In this document: piece after piece, positions 43,660 through 52,779 of the stretch
How the letters are laid out: the number at the start of each line of letters is the position of its first letter
How positions within the stretch are numbered: position 1 is the first letter of the stretch
DNA from: Bacteroidota bacterium
Lineage (GTDB): Bacteria; Bacteroidota; Bacteroidia; UBA8524
Reading direction: 5' to 3'
Length of the DNA: 64,000 nt
Assembly (NCBI GenBank): GCA_008933805.1
Contig: WBUH01000002.1
Coordinates: 215,443 to 279,442, forward strand
Translations under genes and position numbers: made by a program
Notes under the pieces: generated by a model
The model's database searches: none
Told to the model about the DNA's origin: nothing
What the model saw: only the letters and a program-made list of their open reading frames with translations

Positions 43660-43703
43660 GAAACATTTTTGAAACAAAACGTTTCCTTTGTTTCTTTTGT
43701 TTC
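43660..43703. promoter_or_regulatory. Cluster of GAAAC/GTTTC half-sites
   Basis: GAAAC at 43660 and 43671, then GTTTC at 43681, 43690 and 43699. The central pair GAAAC-N5-GTTTC (43671-43685) is a perfect inverted repeat; the last three are spaced 9 bp apart. It lies directly upstream of the tetR -7 element, where a repressor would block it. Another GAAAC occurs at about 43751. Confidence 0.55.
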
Positions 43704-43799
43704 CAATTAAATTATTGATAATCAAGTTTTTGTGATTTTTTGAATTTTACGAAACGTAGAAAAAAACCGATGAACCGTATTTTTTGTATGATTGTACCG

Positions 43800-44537
43800 A
43801 TGAAAAAAATAAGCGTTGTAATATCTTTTGGGGTACTGTTTTTTTTGTGTGCGACGATGAGTGAAGCCCAAACCGTACTGAAACTAAAAAGGCCATTGGT
43901 GTATTATACCGCAGGCGGAAGCATAGGTTTGGCGGCAGGCGGGTACTTGGTAACACAGACAACAAGGCCTTATACGGTTGCCGAGCTGGCAACGTTTGAC
44001 CGTAACAACCTTAATGCAATTGACAAGCAAGCTACTTATCAATACAATACACAAGCTAAGTTTTACAGTGATGTTACTGCTTTTACCAGCGTTGCAATTC
44101 CGGCAGCAATGAGTTTGTTGCCTACCATACGCAAAGAGTTTGTAACGTATAATGCCGTTTATGCCCAATGTTTGTTGGCTACTATGGGACAAAGCATGCT
44201 GCTAAAAGGCTTTATTAATAAGGCAAGGCCCTATGTTTATAATACCGATGCTCCCCTTGATAGACGGTTGAGTCGTGATGCAGGGCATTCGTTTCCATCA
44301 ATGCATACTTCTGTTTCTGCTGCTGCTTGCTTCTTTGCGGCCACTACTTTTAGCCTCTATTATCCTGAAAGTAAATATAAAGTACCTGTTTGGATAGGTG
44401 CTGTAGTATTGCCGGCATTAACCGGTTACCTGCGAAACCAAAGCGGACGACACTTTTATAGTGATATTGCAGGAGGATACGCCATAGGAGCAGTAAACGG
44501 AATACTTTTTCCGTTGTTGTTTAGGCCGAGAAAATAA
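43800..44537 (+). CDS. PAP2-superfamily phosphatase
   Basis: 245 residues from the ATG at 43800. Signal or anchor about 1-23. The three catalytic motifs are complete: KARP at 141-144, PSMH at 166-169 (nucleophile-assisting His) and R212...H218...D222 in RNQSGRHFYSD. Several hydrophobic segments suggest a membrane-associated lipid phosphatase. Upstream ATGs (43740, 43770) precede a near-match -7 element (about 43778-43786). Divergent from tetR, so it may share its control region. Confidence 0.88.
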   Translation: MKKISVVISFGVLFFLCATMSEAQTVLKLKRPLVYYTAGGSIGLAAGGYLVTQTTRPYTVAELATFDRNNLNAIDKQATYQYNTQAKFYSDVTAFTSVAIPAAMSLLPTIRKEFVTYNAVYAQCLLATMGQSMLLKGFINKARPYVYNTDAPLDRRLSRDAGHSFPSMHTSVSAAACFFAATTFSLYYPESKYKVPVWIGAVVLPALTGYLRNQSGRHFYSDIAGGYAIGAVNGILFPLLFRPRK

Positions 44538-44545
44538 AAATGAGC

Positions 44546-47500
44546 TTATCTGATAAGGTGAATAGTACCGTTAAGGGCATAAGGCCTTCCTTCAGCATCA
44601 ATAATTTTGATGGCGTATGAGTACATATCTGTTGGCATAGCCACATCGTCAGAACGTCCGTCCCAACGGTGGTTCAAATCGTGCGATACAAAAATCTCTT
44701 GTCCCCAACGGTTAAATATCTGCATTTTGTAACTGCTGATAAACTCCACGCCGTCCATTCCAAAATAATCATTCTTACCATCACCATTGGGGGTAAAGCT
44801 TGTTGGAACATACGCGTCAAACGGAGGAACAATCAAAATCTCTTTGCTTATTTTGGTTACGCAGCCGGTTTTGTTGGCCACTTCCAGCCCTACAGTATAA
44901 TATCCTGCTTTTTCGTAAGTAATCAGTACGGTTTGTTGAGTTGATGATTGGCCGTTACCAAAATCCCAGTTGTATGAGTTTACATCACCTGAAACTTTAG
45001 GAATAAACTCAATTACAGTTTCATCAAAACCCCATTGTTTTTTGTAGTGGCTAAAATCAGCCGTAGGCAGTTTAACCACATTTACACCATTGGGTTTTGA
45101 AGTTACATACCTGCAACCTTTATCAGAAACAGCAGTTGCGGTTAAAGTGTAGCTGCCACTGTGTTGGTATGTGTACGAAGGTTGGGCTTCAGTAGAAAGT
45201 TCTCCATCACCCAAATCCCACAACCACTCACGTATGGGTATAAAGTTATCCAGTCCTGTTATTTTCAAACGGGCAGGTTGTTTATCACAAGCCTCAACGC
45301 TCACAATTTCAAAAACAGGTGTTGGGTGCACAGTTACTTCAATAGGGTCAAAACTTCCCTCGCAACCCTCAGCCGACTTAGCTTCAAGCTGGATGTTATA
45401 TTTACCTGGTGCTAAATAATTAGCTGTAGGGGTAGCTGTATACAGCTCAGTACCGTTGCCTAGTTTCCAAACGTAGTTGGTAATCTCAACATCGTTAGAG
45501 CGGTTTACACTTAGTTTAAACGCGTTAAGGTCAAGACATTGTCCGTCGTTATTTACTGCAATAGTCCCTTTAGGATTTTCAAAAACAGTTACCGAGTGAG
45601 TGCTAATGTCTTCGCAACCGTTTTTAGATACAAGCTTTAACTCAAGGGTATTTTTACCTTTAGTAGTAAAGGTAATTGGCAGTGGGTTAGCATAGTACAC
45701 TTTACCGTTTTCATCCTTCCAACTGTACGCTGATACAGGGGCAGATGGGTTAGTGTTTGCAAATGAAAACTCAAACCTGTTGTTAGCTTCGCAAGCACTT
45801 AAGGTTTTTATGGTTACATCAGCGTTGGGCTTTTCAAAAGTAGTCACCGTATTAACAGCAGTAACTTTACAGCCTTTATCGTTGGTAGCCGTTAACGAAA
45901 CCAAATAGCTTGAGTTAGGAGCAAATGTTTTAACAGGGTTTTTATCGTTTGAGGTTGTATTATCACCAAAATCCCAATCAAACTGTTGAATAGGATGGTC
46001 GCCCGTAGTAGTATTTATAAACTCAACGGGGTTGTTTCCTAAACAAGAAGTTGAGTTTTTAGAAGTAGTGAAACTAACGGTAGGAGATGAGTAAACAACT
46101 ACATCTGTCTCAGTAGTAACGCTGCAACCGGCAAGGTTTGTAACCGTTAATTTTATAGGATAGGTACCTGCTGCAGGGAATGAAAGATTGATTTCTTCTT
46201 TACCTTTAATAACAGTAGTCCCTGAAACCCACTCAATTGTTTCATAACTTTTCAGCGGGCTGCTTTTCTTGAAAGTGAAACGGTTATCAATATCGCACGA
46301 CTTGTGAGTTATGGTAGAGAATGCTGCATCAGGACCTTCAAACACTGTTACTTGTTTGCTAATAACATCACTGCATCCCTCAGATGATATTGCAGTTAGT
46401 TTTACCGTATAGGTACCTGCTTTACTAAAGTTCCATTCGATAGGTGATTTATCAAGTTTTCTGCCTTCAACTTCAAACTCAATAGTATAATCTCCTGCGT
46501 AAGAAGAGGTGTTTGTAAAGAAGAACTTGTTTGTTACACCACAATTATTACCCACGGCAACACTAAAGTCGGCCTTAATATCAGCGTTCACTTTAACATC
46601 CTTGGTTACAGAATCTACACAACCGGAAGTAGAAGTTAGTATGTGTGTGATTTTATGGGTTCCGGCTGTTGTAAACGAAACTTTTTTAGTAGTTCCGCTA
46701 CCGGAAGCTACATCATCAATCATCCACTTATTAGCTGTTTTAGTATCAGATGCTGTAAAAGTGAAAGAGTTGCCTTTGAAGCATTGTACAGCTTTATCAA
46801 TACTGAAATCAGGGTTTAAAATATTATAGGTGACTTTAACCGAGTCTCTTGTAACACAACCCATTGATGTAACATCAACAAAGTGGATACCCGGAGTTGT
46901 AATAACACGGTTGCCTACTTTACTACCGTTGTTCCATAAGTAGGTAGCACCCGGCAGGTTAAGTTTAACAGAAAGAGATTGTGATTTACACAAAACAGTA
47001 TCGTTGCCCAATGTAAATTGAGGCGGACGATTGATAGTAACTTGGTGGTTAAAGGTTTCAGCGTTTCCGTTGTAGTAAATGGTTGCCGAAACAATATATA
47101 CACCGGCAGACTTGTAGGTATATGATGGTGAAAAACCTTTGGCACGATTTCCCGGATAAGTTGAGTTATCACCAAAATCCCACTGGATAGAGTCCATACC
47201 GTTTATAAGAAAACCAAACTGGGTAGCTTGATTCTCGCAAAGGTTTTCAGCAACTATATAATTATCTGCAAAGTAATTGGTAATAAAATTAGGGAAGCCT
47301 TGCACTGCCCATTTGCCGTTTAAGCTGATTGAATTATCAGTAAATCCGGCAGTAGAAGCATCGTTGTTAGGGAAGTTAATAGTGCCAAGGGTAGTATTTT
47401 GCTTGCAGAAGTATAACTTCTTATCAGGGCCTAACTGGATTGCCCAAAGGTTTTCATCAGAGGTGAATTCTTTTTGTGAAAAGCGAAGCACCGATGAGTT

Positions 47501-48394
47501 TTTAACCTCGGGGATGGTATATTGAAACAAACTTTTACCCGATGTTACGTACAAACGTTTACTGTCGGGAGAAAACTCAACACCGTAAGGGGCAATATCA
47601 TAGCCGTCAATTGTAAGAGGGTTTGATAGTGTTCCGTTCTCGGCATCAAAATCAAAAAGCTCAACAAACTTGTTTGAGCTATTAACACCAACAGCAAGGG
47701 CAACCTTTTTGCCGTTGGGAGAAAATTTCATATACCCGATGGTACCCTTGCCCGAAGCTCCCAAATGCGCATTGCCTAAAGTGGTAGTTACAGGGGTAGT
47801 AGCAGGGCCGTTTTCGGTAATTTTAAATGCGTAGAAGTTGGCTGCATTGGCAGTATTTGAAGCCTCGATAGTACCGTGCACTAAAACCCAATAATCAACT
47901 CCGTTGCTGTGGCGGGTAACCGTCAGTTTTTCTGCAAGGGGGGTAATCATTGATACGTTTTTGGTACCGGTAACGTCACCAAAGCCCAAATTTAGTGACA
48001 TATTCACCTCGCTGTACTTCAAACCGTTAGATAAACCTTCACGGTCTAAAGTAAAAATGTAATAACGGTCTTTATGGCCGGGGCGGGGAACTATAATTGA
48101 TGATTGTGTGGCTGAAACGTGACCTGCGAGACCTTGTCCGTTTGGCATAAGCTGATGATTTGCCGACCAAACTTTTTGTCCGTCTGTATAGAATAATAAT
48201 TGACCTGAAGGAGCGCAAATACTAGCACACCCTTCGTAGGCTACTAACGAACCGTTAGTTACTGCGAAAGGAGGGTTGCTGTTAAAACTGATTCCTGCGT
48301 TAATCCCAAAGTGCCAAACGTTGGCTTGCTTTTGAGCAAAAACAGAAACAGAAAGAAAAAATACAACCCAGGTTAAAAGTATACGTCTATTCAA
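44546..48394 (-). CDS. Giant PKD protein with N-terminal beta-propeller and T9SS type B end
   Basis: About 1282 residues. No ATG at the N-terminus: two in-frame TTG codons (48400, 48394) are available, and the second has GAGAGAGG at good Shine-Dalgarno spacing. Signal peptide to about residue 21 (SVFAQ). Residues of about 25-370 look like a beta-propeller (VWHFGINAGISF, then SIIVPRPGHKDRYYIFTLDREG and GYMKFSPNGKKVALAVG). PKD and cysteine-paired beta domains follow to about 1190. The end, YVPTSFTPNGDGKNDYFGM to GTIHLIR, is the gliding-motility C-terminal domain. Surface cargo of the T9SS. Confidence 0.92.
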   Translation of the reverse strand: MNRRILLTWVVFFLSVSVFAQKQANVWHFGINAGISFNSNPPFAVTNGSLVAYEGCASICAPSGQLLFYTDGQKVWSANHQLMPNGQGLAGHVSATQSSIIVPRPGHKDRYYIFTLDREGLSNGLKYSEVNMSLNLGFGDVTGTKNVSMITPLAEKLTVTRHSNGVDYWVLVHGTIEASNTANAANFYAFKITENGPATTPVTTTLGNAHLGASGKGTIGYMKFSPNGKKVALAVGVNSSNKFVELFDFDAENGTLSNPLTIDGYDIAPYGVEFSPDSKRLYVTSGKSLFQYTIPEVKNSSVLRFSQKEFTSDENLWAIQLGPDKKLYFCKQNTTLGTINFPNNDASTAGFTDNSISLNGKWAVQGFPNFITNYFADNYIVAENLCENQATQFGFLINGMDSIQWDFGDNSTYPGNRAKGFSPSYTYKSAGVYIVSATIYYNGNAETFNHQVTINRPPQFTLGNDTVLCKSQSLSVKLNLPGATYLWNNGSKVGNRVITTPGIHFVDVTSMGCVTRDSVKVTYNILNPDFSIDKAVQCFKGNSFTFTASDTKTANKWMIDDVASGSGTTKKVSFTTAGTHKITHILTSTSGCVDSVTKDVKVNADIKADFSVAVGNNCGVTNKFFFTNTSSYAGDYTIEFEVEGRKLDKSPIEWNFSKAGTYTVKLTAISSEGCSDVISKQVTVFEGPDAAFSTITHKSCDIDNRFTFKKSSPLKSYETIEWVSGTTVIKGKEEINLSFPAAGTYPIKLTVTNLAGCSVTTETDVVVYSSPTVSFTTSKNSTSCLGNNPVEFINTTTGDHPIQQFDWDFGDNTTSNDKNPVKTFAPNSSYLVSLTATNDKGCKVTAVNTVTTFEKPNADVTIKTLSACEANNRFEFSFANTNPSAPVSAYSWKDENGKVYYANPLPITFTTKGKNTLELKLVSKNGCEDISTHSVTVFENPKGTIAVNNDGQCLDLNAFKLSVNRSNDVEITNYVWKLGNGTELYTATPTANYLAPGKYNIQLEAKSAEGCEGSFDPIEVTVHPTPVFEIVSVEACDKQPARLKITGLDNFIPIREWLWDLGDGELSTEAQPSYTYQHSGSYTLTATAVSDKGCRYVTSKPNGVNVVKLPTADFSHYKKQWGFDETVIEFIPKVSGDVNSYNWDFGNGQSSTQQTVLITYEKAGYYTVGLEVANKTGCVTKISKEILIVPPFDAYVPTSFTPNGDGKNDYFGMDGVEFISSYKMQIFNRWGQEIFVSHDLNHRWDGRSDDVAMPTDMYSYAIKIIDAEGRPYALNGTIHLIR

Positions 48395-48552
48395 ATACAA
48401 CCTCTCTCAATTTTTAACATTTACTATACAATAATATAAAAATAAGTTGTGATTTACTACACATTATTAACATATTATACAAAAATGACCGCCACTCATC
48501 ACAAAGTTAAGCAGGTGGTATAAACCTTAACAAGCAAACCAAAAAATCATTA

Positions 48553-48560
48553 TATTTTTG
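48553..48560 (+). promoter_or_regulatory. -7 element of the 48567 gene
   Basis: TATTTTTG, 6 nt before the ATG. Confidence 0.6.
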
Positions 48561-48566
48561 TGAAGC

Positions 48567-51500
48567 ATGAAAGCTAAACTACCGTTACTGGTGTTGCCGG
48601 CCATTATTTTGCTATGGTACGGAAGGCTAGGTGCGCAATGCGCAGGCATTGGCTTTTATGCAAGTGAAACATCTGTTTGTGCTCCAAAATCAATTAAATT
48701 TTTTTCGACGAACGTACCTGCCGGTAGCACTTTTGAATGGAACTATGGTTTTGGTGCGGTTTTAGGAAAAGATACCGGACAATATATTTATACAAACACG
48801 GGAAATTACACGGTTTCATTACGAGTAGTTTTAGCCGATGGAGTAACAGAATGTATAGTTTCAAAGCCCAATTACATCACCGTTAATAAAAATCCCGTCC
48901 CGTTATTTTCAGTTAGCAGGTCTGTACTTTGTGATGGCCCCGATACGGTAACCGTTTCTGATGTAAGTACCGGTGTTCAATCGCGGTCGTGGATTGTTGA
49001 CGGTTTACCGATTGCAGATACCACCCCTCAGTTTGTTTATTCATTTACTACGGCAGGGGTTAAAAGCATTGTATTGGCGGCAAGTTCGGTTAATTGTCCT
49101 ACGGTTTATTACAAGGTAGATTCGGCAGTACGCATATACAACCCGATGAGTTTTGATTTTGCGGCAGATACCACCAAAGGTTGTGTTCCGTTAATGATTA
49201 CTTATTCAGTTAAAAACCTTACAGCAGGGCATACCCCCGGCCAATATAATTGGAGCTTTAGCGGCGGAAATCCTTCTGCGGCAACTCAACCCAACCCCAC
49301 GGTTCAATACAATACGGCAGGAACTTTTGCCGCCTCGCTACAAATTATTAATACCGACGGGTGCAGCTATGGAGTAAACAAACCGGGTTATCTTGTTTTG
49401 GGAGACTCGATAGGGTTTACCGTTAATCCATCAAAAAATTCAGGGTGTAGGGGAGAAGAATTTATTCTGAATATTTCAAACCCAATGCTTGGTGGTGATT
49501 TTACGTGGGATTTAGGCAGCGGTAACGCACAAGCAGGTTCAACGCAACACAGTCAGCGTGTGGTTTTTTCTGATACTGGCTATAAGGCTATTACAGTTAC
49601 AAGAGATTACAATGGGTGTATAACCACAAAAGCCGTTAATAATTTGGTGTACATAACCCCGCCGCTGGCAAATTTTTTAGTGCTGAATCCTGTGGAGTGC
49701 GATTCAACTGCACGGGTGTATTTATTCAATAGGTCAAGACTGGCGACAGGTGCCACACACACCTATTTGTGGAAATTTTACAACCCCGACGGAGCTCTTG
49801 AGGGTACTTCAACAGATTCTATTCCTGTGTTTTATACCAGCCGAATGGGTAATTATTCTCTGGAATTAGTAGTGAAAGGAAGCAACGGCTGTTCTGATTC
49901 AATTCTACAAACCACCAGTATCAGTAGACGCACGGGGCGTTCAAACTTTATTGTTGACCCTTCTGTTAGTTGCGCGAACAATACCGTAACATTCACTTCC
50001 ACATCTTCTGCATTTTCTTCGGGTGAACCGAACATTTATGAGTGGACAATTTTTGGTAAAGACGGGGCAACTGTTTTGAAACACCAAAACTCGGGGGCTT
50101 TTCCGCGTATTTCCTATAACTTCTCAGATACGGGTGATTACAAAGTGGCATTAAAGGTGTTTAACTCAAAATGTGAGGATACGTTTAATTTATTAGCCCC
50201 GATAAAAATTATCAAACCCACCACCACAATAACGGCAAACAATTATCTGCCCTGCGTGGATGTTCCCATCTCATTGCAGGCAAATACAGTCCCCGATATT
50301 TCACCGGTAAATTATAAGTACACATGGTGTTTGCAAAATGCTGCTGATACAGGCATTACATTTACGGGTTCAGGAGCTACTTTTCCTGTTACTATTGATA
50401 AACCGGGACGATACCACGCAACGCTAATCACCCAATGGGCACAGGGGTGTATTGATACGGTTCGCGTCAATTCATTAATAAAGGTGAGTGGGGTAGTTCT
50501 CACGGCTCAATTCAGTAACCCTACCAGTTGTGTGCCGCTTGTGGGCAATGCCAGTGCCGCGGTAACTCAAAACTATAATTTCTTAAATCCCGGTAATGCC
50601 ACCATCAACTACAGTTGGCATACCAAACCGGTTACAGGTGTAGTGTTTACAACTCCAAATGCATCAGCCACACAAGTAACCTTTAACCAAACGGGCGAGT
50701 ACATATTATTGGTAGCCGCGACCAATGCCAGCGGGTGTTCAGATACAATTGCGTTTACATCGTCAGTGTTTTCTGGCATAAGAGCAGGCTTTTCAATACC
50801 TGTCTCTGTTTGTTTTGGCGATTCGGTAGCAACAGTTAATGAAGCTGAACTTGTTCCTGACAAGTACCAATGGACTGTAACCCCAAGCACAGCGGCTTTT
50901 TTACCATCGGCCAATGTTGCAGCCCCTAAAATACAATTTGCTGATTCAGGCGTTTATACCGTACGTCAAATTGTTTCAAAAGGGGGCATCTGCTATGATA
51001 CGGCAGTTCATCAGGTAAGGGCAGTGAAAGTTATTGCCGGGTTTTATACCAACGATACCTTAAAATATTGTGCTCCGGTGAGTGTGCAGTACACCAATAC
51101 ATCGGTAAACGCCGATACATTGATTTGGTGGCAGGAAGCAGCACCGCGTGTAGAAATGCCAGCTGTGTCCCAATACACATCAGTTTATTTTAGAAACAGC
51201 GGACCGCAAGGCTTTTTTGTAAACCTGATTGCAAGAAATAAATTGGGGTGTGCCGATACACTTTTAAGACCTGCATACCTAACTATACTGGGGCCGGTGG
51301 CTAAATTTACCCTTGATGATGACAAAGGCTGTACTCCGCACACTGTAACTTTTACCGATAGTAGTAAATACTATAGTGAATACTTTTTTGATTACGGTGA
51401 CGGGAGTGTGTTTGACAGTACAGGAAATCCGGGTACGCATATGTATGTGAGGGCTGCTAATGATACTATTGCCGAATCGAGAATATATAAACCAAAAGTG

Positions 51501-52340
51501 TTTTTGCTTGATGCGCAAGGTTGCCTTGCCGAATACAATTATCAGGGAGAGCTGAGGGTAAGCAATTACCCGATTACACATCCTGTAATTACAAATACGG
51601 AAGGCTGTGTGCCGTTGTCGGTTGATTTTTTTGATTCGGCAATATTGGGCAAAACATGGAAATGGGATTTTGAAAACGACGGGACTACAGATGCAAACGG
51701 GCGAAGGGCTAAGCATACCTACACAACCGCGGGTTCATACGATGTGTTGTTGCGCGTAAACTCAGATTGGGGCTGTGAAAAAATCGATACGCTAAAAAAC
51801 GGAGTGATTGTGCATGATTTGCCCGTGGCAGGCTTTACTCTAAATAAAGACGATAACGATACTGCCAGAATTTTCTATGATTTTGTTAATCAATCGCTAA
51901 ACTATGCTTCATTAGAATGGTACGATGACACCACCTATATTAATAATGGCAACTTGTTTAGATACGGTTTCAGGGATACAGGTTACCGTACAGTGCGGTT
52001 GATAGCTATTTCGGCAGAAAATTGCAGGGATACCATTGATTCTACCATTTATGTAGCGCCCGATTACTTCTTTCATATCCCTACGGCGTTTACACCCAAT
52101 CAGAAAGACGGGAATGAAACCTTTGGTGTGTATGGGCCATTGTGGGCCAAACGTTTTTCAATGAAAATTTATAATCGTTACGGCCAACAAATATTTGAAA
52201 CCAATAAAGTTGCCGAACAATGGGACGGTACACATTTGGGAGTGCCTTGCCAACAAGATACGTACGCCTATCAGATAGAATACCTTGATTTATACGGCAA
52301 ATGGCATGTATTCAGCGGAACGGTAATTCTGCTCAGATAA
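48567..52340 (+). CDS. Giant PKD protein with T9SS type B end
   Basis: 1257 residues. Signal peptide (MKAKLPLLVLPAIILLWYGRLGAQ), then about a dozen PKD/Ig-like beta domains. Recurrent features are GC/GCVPL before a strand (SKGCVPLMITYSV, DKGCTPHTVTFTDSS, TEGCVPLSVDFFDS), W-x-F/W-D-F strands and S-D-T-G-Y/T-A-G loops. The last 90 residues (HIPTAFTPNQKDGNETFGV to SGTVILLR) are the gliding-motility C-terminal domain. Probable surface adhesin. It converges on the DCC gene and overlaps it by 8 bp. Confidence 0.92.
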   Translation: MKAKLPLLVLPAIILLWYGRLGAQCAGIGFYASETSVCAPKSIKFFSTNVPAGSTFEWNYGFGAVLGKDTGQYIYTNTGNYTVSLRVVLADGVTECIVSKPNYITVNKNPVPLFSVSRSVLCDGPDTVTVSDVSTGVQSRSWIVDGLPIADTTPQFVYSFTTAGVKSIVLAASSVNCPTVYYKVDSAVRIYNPMSFDFAADTTKGCVPLMITYSVKNLTAGHTPGQYNWSFSGGNPSAATQPNPTVQYNTAGTFAASLQIINTDGCSYGVNKPGYLVLGDSIGFTVNPSKNSGCRGEEFILNISNPMLGGDFTWDLGSGNAQAGSTQHSQRVVFSDTGYKAITVTRDYNGCITTKAVNNLVYITPPLANFLVLNPVECDSTARVYLFNRSRLATGATHTYLWKFYNPDGALEGTSTDSIPVFYTSRMGNYSLELVVKGSNGCSDSILQTTSISRRTGRSNFIVDPSVSCANNTVTFTSTSSAFSSGEPNIYEWTIFGKDGATVLKHQNSGAFPRISYNFSDTGDYKVALKVFNSKCEDTFNLLAPIKIIKPTTTITANNYLPCVDVPISLQANTVPDISPVNYKYTWCLQNAADTGITFTGSGATFPVTIDKPGRYHATLITQWAQGCIDTVRVNSLIKVSGVVLTAQFSNPTSCVPLVGNASAAVTQNYNFLNPGNATINYSWHTKPVTGVVFTTPNASATQVTFNQTGEYILLVAATNASGCSDTIAFTSSVFSGIRAGFSIPVSVCFGDSVATVNEAELVPDKYQWTVTPSTAAFLPSANVAAPKIQFADSGVYTVRQIVSKGGICYDTAVHQVRAVKVIAGFYTNDTLKYCAPVSVQYTNTSVNADTLIWWQEAAPRVEMPAVSQYTSVYFRNSGPQGFFVNLIARNKLGCADTLLRPAYLTILGPVAKFTLDDDKGCTPHTVTFTDSSKYYSEYFFDYGDGSVFDSTGNPGTHMYVRAANDTIAESRIYKPKVFLLDAQGCLAEYNYQGELRVSNYPITHPVITNTEGCVPLSVDFFDSAILGKTWKWDFENDGTTDANGRRAKHTYTTAGSYDVLLRVNSDWGCEKIDTLKNGVIVHDLPVAGFTLNKDDNDTARIFYDFVNQSLNYASLEWYDDTTYINNGNLFRYGFRDTGYRTVRLIAISAENCRDTIDSTIYVAPDYFFHIPTAFTPNQKDGNETFGVYGPLWAKRFSMKIYNRYGQQIFETNKVAEQWDGTHLGVPCQQDTYAYQIEYLDLYGKWHVFSGTVILLR

Positions 52341-52749
52341 ATTTGGCTTTCAATTCAGGGGTGGGTATCATGCAGCTTTCTTGCCTGCCAAACCAGCGAT
52401 ATCGGTTATTCGCAATCAATCTGTACACAAAATTCCTAATAAAAGGCGGCACAATAATAAACGCATAAAGTAGCGGCCATAAACCATTCAAATGTTTGGC
52501 TACTTTAAGTGCTGCGGTCGATTGTGTGTAATATTTCCCCTTTTCGATAAAAACAAACGTTGAAAAGTGCCGGGTGGGCAACCCCGATTGTTTCAACAGT
52601 TGTTGGCCTGTATCCGATTGTAATGCCGCAAAACGGAAGTAATCAGCAGCATCGCGTTTTAGCACAAACTGCACACTGCTGTTGCAAAGGTTGCACACAC
52701 CATCAAATAACACTATACCGTGCTTGCCATATTCTTCAGCCAATTGCAT
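52333..52749 (-). CDS. DCC-family thiol-disulfide oxidoreductase-like protein (DUF393)
   Basis: 138 residues. The defining motif is LFDGVCNLCNSSVQFVLKRD near residue 14, with a CxxC pair, followed by RFAALQSDTGQQLL and STAALKVAKHLNG. Predicted thioredoxin-like fold; physiological role unknown. A C-terminal hydrophobic stretch (PLLYAFIIVPPFIRNFVY) may associate with the membrane. Divergent from ffh with overlapping promoters. Confidence 0.9.
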   Translation of the reverse strand: MQLAEEYGKHGIVLFDGVCNLCNSSVQFVLKRDAADYFRFAALQSDTGQQLLKQSGLPTRHFSTFVFIEKGKYYTQSTAALKVAKHLNGLWPLLYAFIIVPPFIRNFVYRLIANNRYRWFGRQESCMIPTPELKAKFI

Positions 52750-52756
52750 ACATTTG
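52749..52756 (+). promoter_or_regulatory. ffh -7 element
   Basis: TACATTTG, 23 nt before the ffh ATG; its first base is the first base of the divergent DCC start codon. Confidence 0.6.
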
Positions 52757-52762
52757 CAGCCG

Positions 52763-52770
52763 CAAAAATA
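52763..52770 (-). promoter_or_regulatory. DCC gene -7 element
   Basis: TATTTTTG on the minus strand, 13 nt before the DCC ATG. The ffh and DCC promoters cross each other. Confidence 0.55.
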
Positions 52771-52779
52771 CGCTTAAAA

